Positions 18,566 to 28,289 are shown, counted from the first letter of the stretch. The stretch is DNA of 64,000 nucleotides from Flavobacteriaceae bacterium (GCA_030683815.1 JAUXPJ010000019.1:114787-178786), one strand, 5' to 3'. The notes: a model not told the origin generated them from the sequence alone. Numbers and translations are program-made.

Positions 18566-20185
18566 TTAAATTTTCCCTAAAATAACCGGCAAATACATAC
18601 TAAATAATAAGATTGCTATAAAGAAAAATAATAAAATAAATATTTCTTTAGAGAATACATCCTTTCGCTTAATAGAGAATTCAATATTTAAATTATTACT
18701 TGTCTTGGTTTTGTAAATTTTACTAAATACCAAGGCTAAAACTAATGTTATGATAAATCCGGTTAAATTAAACCAAATCCAAAATATATTTTCAAAATTG
18801 TATTTAATCAATATATTAAGCACAACACCTCCAATAATGCCAACATTCATACCAACATAATTCACACGTTTAATTAAAATAGCGATAACAAACGTTGCTA
18901 AAATAGGACCATAAAATTGTGATGATATAATATTGATCAATTCTATTACAGTTCCTTCACTGTTTCCGAATAGATAAGCCGCGGCAATACAAACAACTCC
19001 CCAAAAAATGATGAAGAATTTTGATAGCTTCATGTATTTTTCATCACTCATTTTTTTGGAACCTCTGTTAAATAAGTCCTCAACAGTAACTGCCCCGAGA
19101 GAATTGATGGTTGAACTTAACGATGACATTGCAGCGGATAAAATGCCAACTATCAAAATACCTATTAAACCATGAGGTAAATATTTCACGATAAAAACAG
19201 GAATCATCAAGTCCGGTTTAATTCCTTTTGATATAAAATATTCGGGATAATGCGTTTGTGTCATTATGCTTATATCATTTAAAAAATCGGGAACTAAAGT
19301 AACTAATGCGCCTACAATTAAGCCCATTATACAATACACCAGAACTACCGGAAATCGCAATAAACCATTAGCTAATAAGAGTTTTTTTATGGTGGTTTCA
19401 TCCTTTGCAGAAAGCAATCTTTGGGCTTGAGTTTGGTCAGTTCCGTAATATGAAAGATATAAAAACAATCCGCCTAAAGCCATAGGCCAAAAACCGTATT
19501 GACTGCCATCAAAGCCAAAGTTAGAAAAATCAATTACAGTTAATCTGCTCTCATCAAAACCTGTAAAATCCGGATTGTTGCTCAAAAGATTCCATCCAAA
19601 AACAAGGCAGATTAACAAACCGGAAAACAATATAATCATTTGAATGGCGTCGCCCCAAACTACTGCTTTCATCCCGCCGAAATATGAGTATATAATGGTA
19701 ATAACAATTATAATAAGTATGGTGTAATGAAAGCTGATGTTTAAAACCGCTTGTAAAATCAACGAAATGGTAAAAACTGCCACGCCTGTAGCCAAGGATC
19801 TGCTTATTTGAAAAACTATACTTAAAATGATTCGTGTTGAAGTAGAAAATCTTCTTTCTACATATTCATATACACTTACAACGTTGGCTCGATATAAAGG
19901 GGGAATAATAATTAATAGAATACCAATCATTGCCAAAGGAACGGCTAATTCAAACGTTAACCATTTCATTCCGCCATTTTGTGCCAAACCCACAAAGGCC
20001 GGAGCCGAAATAAAACTAATGGCAGAGAGTTGAGTTGCCATGGTTGAAAGACTTAATGGAAACCAACTCATATTTTGACCACCTAAAAAGTAATCTTTGG
20101 CATTTTTATTTTCTTTGAAAAAATAACCTAATCCTAAAAATCCGATTAAGTAAACTATAACTATGGTATAATCCAGCCAATTCAT
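18566..20185 (-). CDS. Sodium:solute symporter (SSS family)
   Basis: The 539-residue membrane protein starts with MNWLDYTIVIVYLIGFLGLGYFF. It has the SSS signatures KDYFLGGQNMSWFPLSLS, AISFISAPAF, YEYVERRF and ILSAAMSSLSSTINSLGAVTVEDLF. About 13-14 helices are present. It would import the solute used by the flanking catabolic enzymes with sodium. It lies 16 bases downstream of the GH63-like gene and 39 bases upstream of the phosphorylase gene. Confidence 0.9.
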   Translation of the reverse strand: MNWLDYTIVIVYLIGFLGLGYFFKENKNAKDYFLGGQNMSWFPLSLSTMATQLSAISFISAPAFVGLAQNGGMKWLTFELAVPLAMIGILLIIIPPLYRANVVSVYEYVERRFSTSTRIILSIVFQISRSLATGVAVFTISLILQAVLNISFHYTILIIIVITIIYSYFGGMKAVVWGDAIQMIILFSGLLICLVFGWNLLSNNPDFTGFDESRLTVIDFSNFGFDGSQYGFWPMALGGLFLYLSYYGTDQTQAQRLLSAKDETTIKKLLLANGLLRFPVVLVYCIMGLIVGALVTLVPDFLNDISIMTQTHYPEYFISKGIKPDLMIPVFIVKYLPHGLIGILIVGILSAAMSSLSSTINSLGAVTVEDLFNRGSKKMSDEKYMKLSKFFIIFWGVVCIAAAYLFGNSEGTVIELINIISSQFYGPILATFVIAILIKRVNYVGMNVGIIGGVVLNILIKYNFENIFWIWFNLTGFIITLVLALVFSKIYKTKTSNNLNIEFSIKRKDVFSKEIFILLFFFIAILLFSMYLPVILGKI

Positions 20186-20201
20186 ATTGTTTGTGTTTTA
20201 T

Positions 20202-21512
20202 TTAATTATTAATCAGATCTATGAGTAGCGCAGCACTCCAAGAGAAATTACTCCCGCCATAGCCTTTAGTTTTATTATTGTACTCCGATTTTCTAGGGTC
20301 AAAATATTCATAAAACCCAACTTTTTCTATAATTTCAATACTGTCAGATTTTATTTTTTGTGCGATATTATTATATTCATAATCTAGCAAACCGTAGTAT
20401 AATAGCCAATTTAAATTAATCCAAACAGGACCTCTCCAGTACTTTTTAGGATTATAATGTTCACTTGTAGGGTCAAAAGATGCACATAAATACATGCCTT
20501 TTCCACCAAATTTTGTCAGCATTGTATTGACCAATTCTTTTGCTTGTTCTTTACTTGGAATACCTGCATATAAAGGCGCGAAAGACGAAGAACTTACCAT
20601 GCGAATAGGTTTCTCATTTCTTAAATCGTAATGAATATATGCCCCTAATTCAGGATCAAATAATTTATGGTTAAATGAAGTAATACTTTTCTCTTGCCAT
20701 TTTTGAAGTTGAGCAATTTTATCATCATTATCACCTATGATTTTATATAACTCGATTAAGGAACTATTGGATTTAATCAACATAGAATTAAAAAGCGGGT
20801 CTTGAATCAAGAACGGCGATAATTCCGCAATTTTTTGGTCGTTGTAATTATGCTTTTTAGCTATTTCTACGATGTGTAAATAATGATCGTATTCTCTTTT
20901 AGAGGGTCGTTGAGAAACGTCAACAATGGCAGTATCTCTTCTTTCAAAAGAATATTCAGGAGAATTCATGGTTGCCCAAATTCCATCCCACATAGGAGAA
21001 TTATCAGTACCTGATTCCCAGTTGTGATAAATATAAACCAGTCCTTCATTTTTAGGATCTCGGTTAGTATAAAAATAGAGGTGGTTATTATATATTTTGC
21101 CTATGTTTTCCTTAATAAAATTTAATACATCGGCTTTGTTTTCAGCAATTTGATAAATTTTTTCCAACACAAAACCGATTACAGGCGGCTGTGTCATCCC
21201 GGTAGATGGGTATTCTTTGTTTGATAATGGATGCAAATCTGCTCTATGATAATTGGGTCCGGGAAAATAGGTTTCGCTTACTTCATGAAAAACTATGTGT
21301 GGTATAAATCCGTTTGCCCATTGAGCGCTTAAAAGTGTAGTTAGTTCATTTTTGGCTTTTGGCATATCATAATGAGCAAATCCTATTGCAATAAAGCCAG
21401 AATCCCATAGCCATTGGAAGGGATATAATCCTTTACACGGAATAGAGTAGCCCTTTTCTTTATAATTAACATTCAATACTCTTTGAGCTTCTTTAATTAA
21501 AGTAGTTTTCAT
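20202..21512 (-). CDS. GH63-like (alpha/alpha)6 glycosidase, probable glucosylglycerate/mannosylglycerate hydrolase
   Basis: The 436-residue protein has the toroid glycosidase pattern of GH63 and the related MgH group: GLYPFQWLWDSGFIAIGFAHYD, QWANGFIPHIVFH, NWESGTDNSPMWDG (candidate acid Asp), KYWRGPVWINLNWLLYYGL and GYGGSNFSWSAALLID. Small bacterial GH63 proteins of this size hydrolyse mannosylglycerate or glucosylglycerate to sugar plus glycerate. That fits the glycerate kinase and phosphorylase downstream. No signal peptide is present, so it acts in the cytoplasm after import. Confidence 0.8.
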   Translation of the reverse strand: MKTTLIKEAQRVLNVNYKEKGYSIPCKGLYPFQWLWDSGFIAIGFAHYDMPKAKNELTTLLSAQWANGFIPHIVFHEVSETYFPGPNYHRADLHPLSNKEYPSTGMTQPPVIGFVLEKIYQIAENKADVLNFIKENIGKIYNNHLYFYTNRDPKNEGLVYIYHNWESGTDNSPMWDGIWATMNSPEYSFERRDTAIVDVSQRPSKREYDHYLHIVEIAKKHNYNDQKIAELSPFLIQDPLFNSMLIKSNSSLIELYKIIGDNDDKIAQLQKWQEKSITSFNHKLFDPELGAYIHYDLRNEKPIRMVSSSSFAPLYAGIPSKEQAKELVNTMLTKFGGKGMYLCASFDPTSEHYNPKKYWRGPVWINLNWLLYYGLLDYEYNNIAQKIKSDSIEIIEKVGFYEYFDPRKSEYNNKTKGYGGSNFSWSAALLIDLINN

Positions 21513-21607
21513 TAGTTTATTTCAATTGATATATGAGTTGGGTGGTAAATGCTAATTACAAAATAGACCTTTAATGAGTTAAATAAATACTTCTTTTAAT
21601 GAATTAA

Positions 21608-21646
21608 AAAGAATGCATTAATAGCAGTACTATTAATGCATTCTTT
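21608..21646 (-). terminator. Long perfect hairpin between the TonB receptor gene and the catabolic genes
   Basis: A perfect 17-bp stem (AAAGAATGCATTAATAG and its complement) with a five-base loop lies 15 bases after the receptor stop. The minus-strand continuation is TTTAATTC, a weak U-tract. It may act as a partial terminator or an mRNA 3'-end stabiliser. Either would let the receptor be expressed more strongly than the enzymes. Confidence 0.6.
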
Positions 21647-21660
21647 GATGTTAAATAAAA

Positions 21661-24255
21661 TTAAAAATTAAATCTTGCAGTAAATAATACACTTCTAGGG
21701 ATAATTGGTCTACCTACAAAGAACAATTCTTCTGTTTGAGTATTTCCTAATCTTGGAGAACCTTCAGTAATTCCTTCAGAATTAAATAAGTTAAAACTTT
21801 GGAAACCTAAGCGTAAACTTTCTTCGTTATTGCCAATATCAAAAGTATATCCAACATTTAAATCAACAACACCATAACCTTCAAGTTTAATTGTATTGGT
21901 TTCATTAGCGTATTTATCACCGGCATAACTATAGTCAACGTTAGCATCAAATTTTGATTTCTCGTAACTTAAACCAAGGTTCGACATAAAATTTGGTTGT
22001 CTTACTAATTTATTCCCTACAATAGCAGGAGTGTTTTCAGACTTAGTTACTTCATGATCTTGATAAGTTAATGATCCGTTCAAACTAAAACCTTCATAAA
22101 ATCTCCAATTCCAAGTTGCTTCAACACCGATTGAACTTGTACTTTGTTTGTCAACTTTTTCGATAATTGCACCGCTACCGCCCGGATCGTTGATGAATTC
22201 AATAGCTCTTCTATCATCTAATTTAGCTATATAAGCCGCGAAAGTACCTGAAAAATCTTTTTTACCATATTTTAAACCTGCTTCTGCTTGGATAATACGC
22301 TCTGGAGTATAGGAAGAAGGATTGCCTAAAGCATCAAATTTTACAGAACGTAATTCAGGGAAGAAATACCCTTTAGAGAAGTTACCATACACACTTAAAT
22401 CACCATTAACTTTGTATAAAGCTCCTAAAGCAATTGCAAAATCGTTTGCAGAAACATGTCCTCTCTGAAAATTTCCATTACCCCAAGCCACATTATCCAG
22501 TTTAGAGATTCCTGTATTATCAACTAAAAAAGAAGAACTTCTCTCGTTTTCGATATTTCCAGAGGCATTTTCATAACGGAAACCAATATCGAAATTCCAT
22601 TTTTCTAATTTAATTTCATCTGTTAAGAATAGAGCAATTTTATTACTTGAAATATTTCTATTGGTATAACCTGTACCTCTATTGGTAACACCATTAACGG
22701 TATAACCTGTAAGGTTGACTAATCTTGGTTTATTGCTATACTCACTTAAGTAACTTGTGATTACATTAAAATCACCCGCTTCTGATCTTGAAGCAAAGGT
22801 ACCTGCTGTTATAGTATGGTCTCCGACAACATTGGTTACTTTAATTTCAGCCACTAATTCACTTAATGGTCTATCTCTATCAAGAAGTCTATTTTCAAAT
22901 AAAAGAGCATTAGCCGGTAAAGTTACACCGTTTAAAAATTTAAAACTGCCTCCAGTAAGACCTCTTGCGGTTAAGTATTCTTGTTGCGTTTCAACAACTT
23001 TTGCGCCACCAACACCGCTGCCATCTAAGAATAAGTTAAATTGATGATCATATTTAGATTTTCTAATTTTTGCATCTAATTTTAAATTTTCTTTAAAATT
23101 ATGTACAAAATTGACCATGATATAACCTCCAATAGTTGAAGCACCATCTTCTATAGGCGAAGAGTAAATTCCATTTGGAGTTTTGTAAGAAATATCAGAA
23201 GCACCAGAAGTTTGCAACGTCATAATTTCTTTACCGTCATTTCCAATTGGTCTGTTTCTTGTTCCGCCTTGTAAAGGATAAGGCAAGAAAAATTGAACTT
23301 GATCATCGATATACTGACCAGAAACAGTTAATGAACCTTTTTCAGTTACTTTTTTAATATTACCTCTTAACTGAAATCCTTCAGAAGGTAATCCGGTATC
23401 AATTGGACCTTCATCATATCTGTAAAAACCGGAAAACGCATAAAACAAATCAGAATCATCATTTCCAATTGGACCACTAGTTAAGAATTGTGCTTTGTAT
23501 TTCGAATTTGAACCCGTTTCTAATTGTAGAATATTTTTAGGAGTTGAAGAACCTGTAGCACTCGTATAGTTAATAATACCGGCAACAGACCCAACACCAT
23601 ATAGTACAGAAGAACCACCTCTTACAAATTCCAATCGTTCCATTCCAAGATCATTTCTAAAATATACATCGTGAGCAGATGAATTTAATCCAAATGTGCT
23701 TAAAACAGGCATTCCGTCAATTTGCAGTGGGTTAAATTGAAATTGACCTCCTGAAGGCAATCCTCTCACAAAAACGTTTGAAGCAACCTCACCACCACCA
23801 TTTTCAGTAGTAATACCCGGTACACTTCTTAAAATGTCTGCCTGACTGCTCGTGTTAATTTTTGATAATTGCTTAACTCCAAATGAAGTAATTGATAAAG
23901 GTGTTTCTTTTTGAGATCTTTTAGTAGAAGTTGCTGTTAACACCACATTATCTAAACTTTCTATATCTTCTTTAAGTGTGAAATTTAAAGTTACCGTTCC
24001 AGCTAATTTTACAGTTTTTGTTTGGGTTGTATACCCAATAAAAGAAACTTTTAATTTTTGGTCACCCGTTAATTTTGTAACTAATTCATAATTACCATTC
24101 GAATCTGAAATAGTTCCTATTTCCGTTCCGCTAACTACAACATTAACACCCGGAATTGGCTTACCTAATTCATCGGTAATAATTCCTCTAATTGTTGACT
24201 GAGCGTACGAATAAGAACCAATTAAGAGCAAAAGCCCCAATAAGTATTTTTTCAT
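21661..24255 (-). CDS. TonB-dependent outer-membrane receptor
   Basis: The 864-residue protein has a signal peptide (MKKYLLGLLLLIGSYSYAQ) and a carboxypeptidase-regulatory-like domain at about 20-105 (GIITDELGKPIPGVNVVVSG). The plug follows (VVLTATSTKRSQKETPLSI, SVPGITTENGGGEVASNVFVRG, GGSSVLYGVGSVAG). The barrel ends in the aromatic RSVLFTARFNF. It has no SusD partner, so it is a simple TonB receptor. Given the divergent LacI gene and downstream enzymes, it probably imports the glycosylglycerate-like solute across the outer membrane. Confidence 0.92.
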   Translation of the reverse strand: MKKYLLGLLLLIGSYSYAQSTIRGIITDELGKPIPGVNVVVSGTEIGTISDSNGNYELVTKLTGDQKLKVSFIGYTTQTKTVKLAGTVTLNFTLKEDIESLDNVVLTATSTKRSQKETPLSITSFGVKQLSKINTSSQADILRSVPGITTENGGGEVASNVFVRGLPSGGQFQFNPLQIDGMPVLSTFGLNSSAHDVYFRNDLGMERLEFVRGGSSVLYGVGSVAGIINYTSATGSSTPKNILQLETGSNSKYKAQFLTSGPIGNDDSDLFYAFSGFYRYDEGPIDTGLPSEGFQLRGNIKKVTEKGSLTVSGQYIDDQVQFFLPYPLQGGTRNRPIGNDGKEIMTLQTSGASDISYKTPNGIYSSPIEDGASTIGGYIMVNFVHNFKENLKLDAKIRKSKYDHQFNLFLDGSGVGGAKVVETQQEYLTARGLTGGSFKFLNGVTLPANALLFENRLLDRDRPLSELVAEIKVTNVVGDHTITAGTFASRSEAGDFNVITSYLSEYSNKPRLVNLTGYTVNGVTNRGTGYTNRNISSNKIALFLTDEIKLEKWNFDIGFRYENASGNIENERSSSFLVDNTGISKLDNVAWGNGNFQRGHVSANDFAIALGALYKVNGDLSVYGNFSKGYFFPELRSVKFDALGNPSSYTPERIIQAEAGLKYGKKDFSGTFAAYIAKLDDRRAIEFINDPGGSGAIIEKVDKQSTSSIGVEATWNWRFYEGFSLNGSLTYQDHEVTKSENTPAIVGNKLVRQPNFMSNLGLSYEKSKFDANVDYSYAGDKYANETNTIKLEGYGVVDLNVGYTFDIGNNEESLRLGFQSFNLFNSEGITEGSPRLGNTQTEELFFVGRPIIPRSVLFTARFNF

Positions 24256-24347
24256 AAGTTTTTAATTTAGTTAATAATTGTTTGATTATTCTGTGAAGAT
24301 AATAACATTAAGAACCTTTTATTGCTAAAAATCAACAGATTCATTAT

Positions 24348-24370
24348 GCAAACGTTTGCGAAAACGTTTG
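24348..24370. promoter_or_regulatory. LacI-type operators between receptor and regulator genes
   Basis: GCAAACGTTTGC (24348-24359) is a perfect 12-bp palindrome with the CG centre typical of LacI/GalR operators. Twelve bases further is a second, imperfect copy with the core AAACGTTT. Both sit in the divergent intergenic region of the receptor and lacI-like genes. This suggests autoregulation and repression of the catabolic unit. Confidence 0.75.
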
Positions 24371-24420
24371 TGAATCGCAATTTAAAATTCTAAATTTACA
24401 TCCTAAACTATAAAAAAACA

Positions 24421-25461
24421 GTGGTAAAAAAAAATATAATTACTTTAAAAATAGTTGCAAAGGCATTAGGTCTTTCTATTTCTACAGTCTCAAGAGCTTT
24501 AAATAATCATCCGGATATTAGCAATCAAACAAAAGAGAAAGTAAGTGCATTTGCAAATAAAGTTAACTATGTTCCCAATGTATTTGCCAGGGGATTTAGA
24601 GCACATAAATCAAATATAATTGGAGTTATAGTGCCAAATATTGACCATCATTTTACTTCAACATTGCTGAAAGGAGTTATAAGAGAAGCCGAAATAAATG
24701 GTTATAAGGTAATTATTTCAGAATCTGTAAATAATGAGCAAAAACAAACTGAGTTGTTGCAAACCATGAATCAGTTTGGTGTAGATGGCATATTATTGTC
24801 TTTAGCGAAAAACACGAAGAATGTCGATCATATTCTAAAAATGATGAATCACATTCCTTTGGTTTTATTTGATAAAGTTTCTACAAAAGTACCGTGTACT
24901 CAAGTGATAATAGATGATGAAGATGCCGCCTTCAGAGCCGTTGAACATCTTATAAATACCGGTAAAAGAAGAATCGCTATTATTAAAGAAACCGTTAATT
25001 CTTTTATTTCTGAAAAAAGGTATTTAGGCTATTTGAAGGCCTTAAAGAAATATGATTTAGAAATTGATGAGAATTTGATTTTAAGCACAGAAGATATTTG
25101 TATGGAAGAAGGTAAAAAACTTGCCAACGTTTTGATAAGTTTAAAAAACAGACCCGATGCCATTTTTGCCATTACAGATGAAGCCGGCATCGGTGTTATT
25201 AAAACGCTCAATAAAAATAAAATAAAAATACCGGATGAGATTGCCGTGGTGGGTTTTTGCAATTCTGTTAACTCCACTATTATTAAGCCTAAATTAACAA
25301 CAATTGATCAGCCTGGTAATAAGATTGGAGAGACTGCGCTTAAATATTTATTAAGAGAAATTAATAATGAAGATGAAATCAATCATAAAACGGTTGAAAT
25401 TAAAACGAATCTAATCGTTAGAAATTCGTCGTTTAAGTCATTAAAAAAGAACAAAGTTTAA
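24421..25461 (+). CDS. LacI/GalR-family transcriptional regulator
   Basis: The 346-residue protein starts at GTG. It has an N-terminal LacI helix-turn-helix (ITLKIVAKALGLSISTVSRALNNHPDIS), the hinge YVPNVFARGFR and a periplasmic-binding-protein-like effector domain (GVIVPNIDHHFTS, DGILLSLAK, PDAIFAITDEAGIG, TTIDQPGNKIGE). It probably represses the divergent receptor and catabolic genes through the CG-centred palindromes and is released by the imported sugar or an intermediate. Confidence 0.92.
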   Translation: MVKKNIITLKIVAKALGLSISTVSRALNNHPDISNQTKEKVSAFANKVNYVPNVFARGFRAHKSNIIGVIVPNIDHHFTSTLLKGVIREAEINGYKVIISESVNNEQKQTELLQTMNQFGVDGILLSLAKNTKNVDHILKMMNHIPLVLFDKVSTKVPCTQVIIDDEDAAFRAVEHLINTGKRRIAIIKETVNSFISEKRYLGYLKALKKYDLEIDENLILSTEDICMEEGKKLANVLISLKNRPDAIFAITDEAGIGVIKTLNKNKIKIPDEIAVVGFCNSVNSTIIKPKLTTIDQPGNKIGETALKYLLREINNEDEINHKTVEIKTNLIVRNSSFKSLKKNKV

Positions 25462-25534
25462 ATTTAAAACACGAGTGTTAAAGGAGCTTATTTTTAGGAT
25501 TGAAGCGTAGTGCCATGGAACGGGGAAACGAAAT

Positions 25535-26090
25535 GAATGCGTTGCTCTTGCAAGGGTTTGCAGTATGGGATAAGCGGTTTGTTGTTGTTAGTTGTGGGGT
25601 TGTTGGATGAGATTGCTTCACTGCGTACGCAATGACGGTTAGAGCCTGAAGCGCTTATCTTATACGCAAAAAAGCGGCACTCAAAAACTGTGACACCCTG
25701 ATCAGCCCGAAATGACCCGCAAGCGAGCCAAATAGTTTAACAATGGTTTTGCCCCTAATGAAAAACCTCAATTACCTATTTGGGTTTTAAGGGCAAAAGA
25801 GAGCTGTGCGTGAGGTATGCCCGGAATGTGTGAAGTGCCACTAAATGGAATTGGTGGCATGCACCTACTGGAGCGCAAAGGACACCTAATGGAATGGCAA
25901 GTACAAGGGAATGAGAGTTAGAATTTGGGTTGAATAAAGAGATTGCTTCACTTTAGCCTGTCTTGAGCGACAGTCGAAAGATTCGCAAAGACGTTACCCT
26001 ACTTTAGTACCCTTGTAATTGTAGTTGACGGAACAAAATGGAGTGATTGCCGAGCACCTTATAACCTGCTAAATGAAGTAGTTTTGCAGA
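25535..26090 (+). repeat. Long dispersed non-coding repeat, copy A
   Basis: This stretch is repeated in the same orientation at about 36165-36700. The two share, in order: the block with GCGTTGCTCTTGC, GAGATTGCTTCACTGCGT, ACTCAAAAACTGTGACACCC, GCCCGAAATGACCCGCA, GGTTTTGCCCCTAATGAAAA, GCGTGAGGTATGCCC, GTGAAGTGCCACTAAATGGA, CTACTGGAGCGCAAAGGA and, after a divergent gap, CACCTTATAACCTGC. No plausible gene was found. The remainder of the gap 25462-26194 shows nothing else. Confidence 0.75.
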
Positions 26091-26194
26091 AGGTATTGAT
26101 TTGCACCGACGGCAGGAAACTTCGAAGCGTGAATTGCATTGATTTTGGAACGATATTTTAACAAAACACCCTTTACTTTGATACAATAAAAGAG

Positions 26195-26202
26195 TATATT
26201 TG
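26195..26202 (+). promoter_or_regulatory. Probable -7 box of the AAA/DUF4143 gene
   Basis: TATATTTG matches TAnnTTTG. A TTG lies 14 bases upstream, closer than the usual 17-20. The position suggests transcription starts near 26208, favouring the TTG start codon at 26230 over the one at 26200, which lies inside this box. Confidence 0.4.
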
Positions 26203-26229
26203 CATTTACTTTGTAACAAAAAAAGCATT

Positions 26230-27591
26230 TTGAATTTAAAAAGACATCTTACAGCGCAATTAAATGAATGGAAAAACAAATCCAATCGGAAGCCACTTAT
26301 ACTTAGAGGGGCAAGACAAGTAGGTAAAACTACTTTAGTAAAAGAATTTGCAAAAACCTACCAATATCAGCTATACCTCAACCTGGAAAAAAAAGCCGAT
26401 AGCCAATACTTTGAGCAAACTGATGACGTAAAAACCATTGTTGAAGCATTATTGATTTCAAATAATATTGTTTCTAAAGATCTTAATCATACCTTACTTT
26501 TTATAGATGAAATACAGGAACAACCAAAAGCCATACAACTTTTGCGTTATTTTTATGAAGAGTTGCCTGAATTACACGTTATAGCTGCGGGCTCTTTACT
26601 TGAATTTGCACTTAAGGATGTTCAAAGTTTCCCAGTAGGCAGGGTTGAATTTTTGTACCTGTATCCTTTCAATTTTATAGAATATTTACAAGCCATTAAC
26701 CATCATGCCGGACTGGAACAACTAAAATCAGTACCGATTAAACCAGTTGCTCATAAAATCTTACTCGATTTATTTAACCAGTACACTATTATAGGAGGAA
26801 TGCCCGAAGTAGTAAGTGAATATACCCAGAGCCATAGTGTAGCTAATTTAGCTCCCATCTATGAGAGTATTTGGAGTTCGTTTATGAGTGATACAGAAAA
26901 ATACACTTCCAATACAACTGCTAAAAATGTGATTAAACATATTATGGCAACGGCAGCTTATGCTGTTGATCAGCGGATAAAATTTCAGAATTTTGGAAAA
27001 TCTAACTACCAATCGAGAGAAGTTGGGGAAGCGATGCGAAATTTACATCAAGCTAAAATTATCCAACTTATTTATCCAACTACCTCTACAGAAATTCCCA
27101 TACTTCCTGACTTAAAAAAATCACCGCGATTGCAATTTTTAGACACCGGAATTCTCAATTATATTTTAGGCATTAGTGCCCAAATGTTGGTCTTAGATGA
27201 TTTAAGTCAGAGTTATAAAGGAGCCATTATACCGCACATCATTACACAAGAATTAATTTCCATACAAAATAAAAAAGTTGAATTACCCCATTTTTGGGTT
27301 AGAGAAAAAAAACAAGCTTCCTCTGAAGTAGATTTGGTTTATGCAATTGATGATAAGATTATACCCATTGAAATTAAATCGGGAAGTACTGGAACCTTAA
27401 AATCACTGCATCAATTTATAGAACGAACCAACCACCCATATGCTGTAAGAATTTACGCTGGTGAATTTGAAATTCAAGAAACAAAAACACCCAATGGAGT
27501 GCCCTATTTATTAATGAGTTTACCCTACTATTTAGGCAGTTTAATTCCGGAGTATTTGGCCTATTTTATTAAAAACTATCAATTGAGTTAA
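26230..27591 (+). CDS. AAA-family ATPase with DUF4143 domain
   Basis: The protein has an N-terminal P-loop ATPase domain: KPLILRGARQVGKTTLVKEFAK, then LLFIDEIQEQPKAIQLLRYFYEEL and HVIAAGSLLEFAL. A C-terminal DUF4143 domain (about 200-400) has KSPRLQFLDTGILNY and an ending nuclease-like EVDLVYAIDDKIIPIEIKSG. No ATG is present near the start. I chose TTG at 26230 (MNLKRHLTAQ) because it fits the family start; a TTG at 26200 would add ten residues. This family is widespread as solitary genes in accessory DNA, with unclear function. Confidence 0.85.
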   Translation: MNLKRHLTAQLNEWKNKSNRKPLILRGARQVGKTTLVKEFAKTYQYQLYLNLEKKADSQYFEQTDDVKTIVEALLISNNIVSKDLNHTLLFIDEIQEQPKAIQLLRYFYEELPELHVIAAGSLLEFALKDVQSFPVGRVEFLYLYPFNFIEYLQAINHHAGLEQLKSVPIKPVAHKILLDLFNQYTIIGGMPEVVSEYTQSHSVANLAPIYESIWSSFMSDTEKYTSNTTAKNVIKHIMATAAYAVDQRIKFQNFGKSNYQSREVGEAMRNLHQAKIIQLIYPTTSTEIPILPDLKKSPRLQFLDTGILNYILGISAQMLVLDDLSQSYKGAIIPHIITQELISIQNKKVELPHFWVREKKQASSEVDLVYAIDDKIIPIEIKSGSTGTLKSLHQFIERTNHPYAVRIYAGEFEIQETKTPNGVPYLLMSLPYYLGSLIPEYLAYFIKNYQLS

Positions 27592-27687
27592 GCAGATTTA
27601 CCCCTCGACTCCATTTCGACTGCGCTCAATGAGCGCGCTCAGGGTTCAAATACAGATAATAGATAAAAGACAAATATAATAATGTAA

Positions 27688-27800
27688 GTCCTATCCCCAG
27701 CCCTTTCCAAAGGAAAGGGAGCAAAACAGAATAGATAAAAAAATAGTTAAAATAATTTAAACAAAAAGTCCTTCCCTTTGGGAAGGATTTAGGATGGGAC
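27688..27800. repeat. Imperfect inverted-repeat element
   Basis: About 34 bases at 27688-27722 (GTCCTATCCCCAGCCC...) are matched in inverse orientation at 27767-27800, reading back GTCCCATCCTAAATCC. Each arm contains its own small hairpin (CCTTTCCAAAGGAAAGG; CCTTCCCAAAGGGAAGG). The 40-base centre is A/T-rich. It resembles small REP/MITE-like intergenic elements of Bacteroidota. Confidence 0.6.
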
Positions 27801-27904
27801 AAACAATTGAAAAAGGAAAAATTAATAAAAAACGGTCAACACTAATCAGAGAAGTTCAATTATAATAAAATCAATTGTTTATCACATTTTCTTTTCCCTA
27901 TATA

Positions 27905-28147
27905 TTACCGTCTATTTAGTAAAACTGGAAAGAAGTGTGTTAGTTTAGCCTTGATAGAGCTGGGGTATTTAAGATTGCGCTCGGTGCCGATATCGTCAAA
28001 AGCGATGTTTCTTCGGGTGTGTTGCCCGGGGATTCCTTTGCTGTAACGGTGGATGACTTCATAGCCGTCTTGGATAAACTCAAAGCTAACCTCTCTGGAA
28101 GTGGTTAAAAGAAATTTCTTTTCCGGAACTGTGATGAGTTTCATCAT
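27905..28147 (-). CDS. Small hypothetical protein (80 aa)
   Basis: An 80-residue basic protein, MMKLITVPEKKFLL..., with no recognised domain, signal peptide or membrane segment. Segments such as EVSFEFIQDGYEVIHRY and GIPGQHTRRNIAFD look like compact beta-rich sequence. It stands alone next to a strong terminator-like hairpin. It may belong with the phage-like module at 30.5-32.1 kb, but nothing in the sequence proves it. Confidence 0.45.
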   Translation of the reverse strand: MMKLITVPEKKFLLTTSREVSFEFIQDGYEVIHRYSKGIPGQHTRRNIAFDDIGTERNLKYPSSIKAKLTHFFPVLLNRR

Positions 28148-28289
28148 TTAAGATGCTTAATAATGGTACAACTGATTGAACTAGCTATTAAACAGGTAGT
28201 TAAGTTCAAAATCGGCACACCTTGTTTTTTAAAAGTTAGGTGTACCTTTACTTGTAGTTACAGACGAACAATTTAGACATTCTAAAAAG

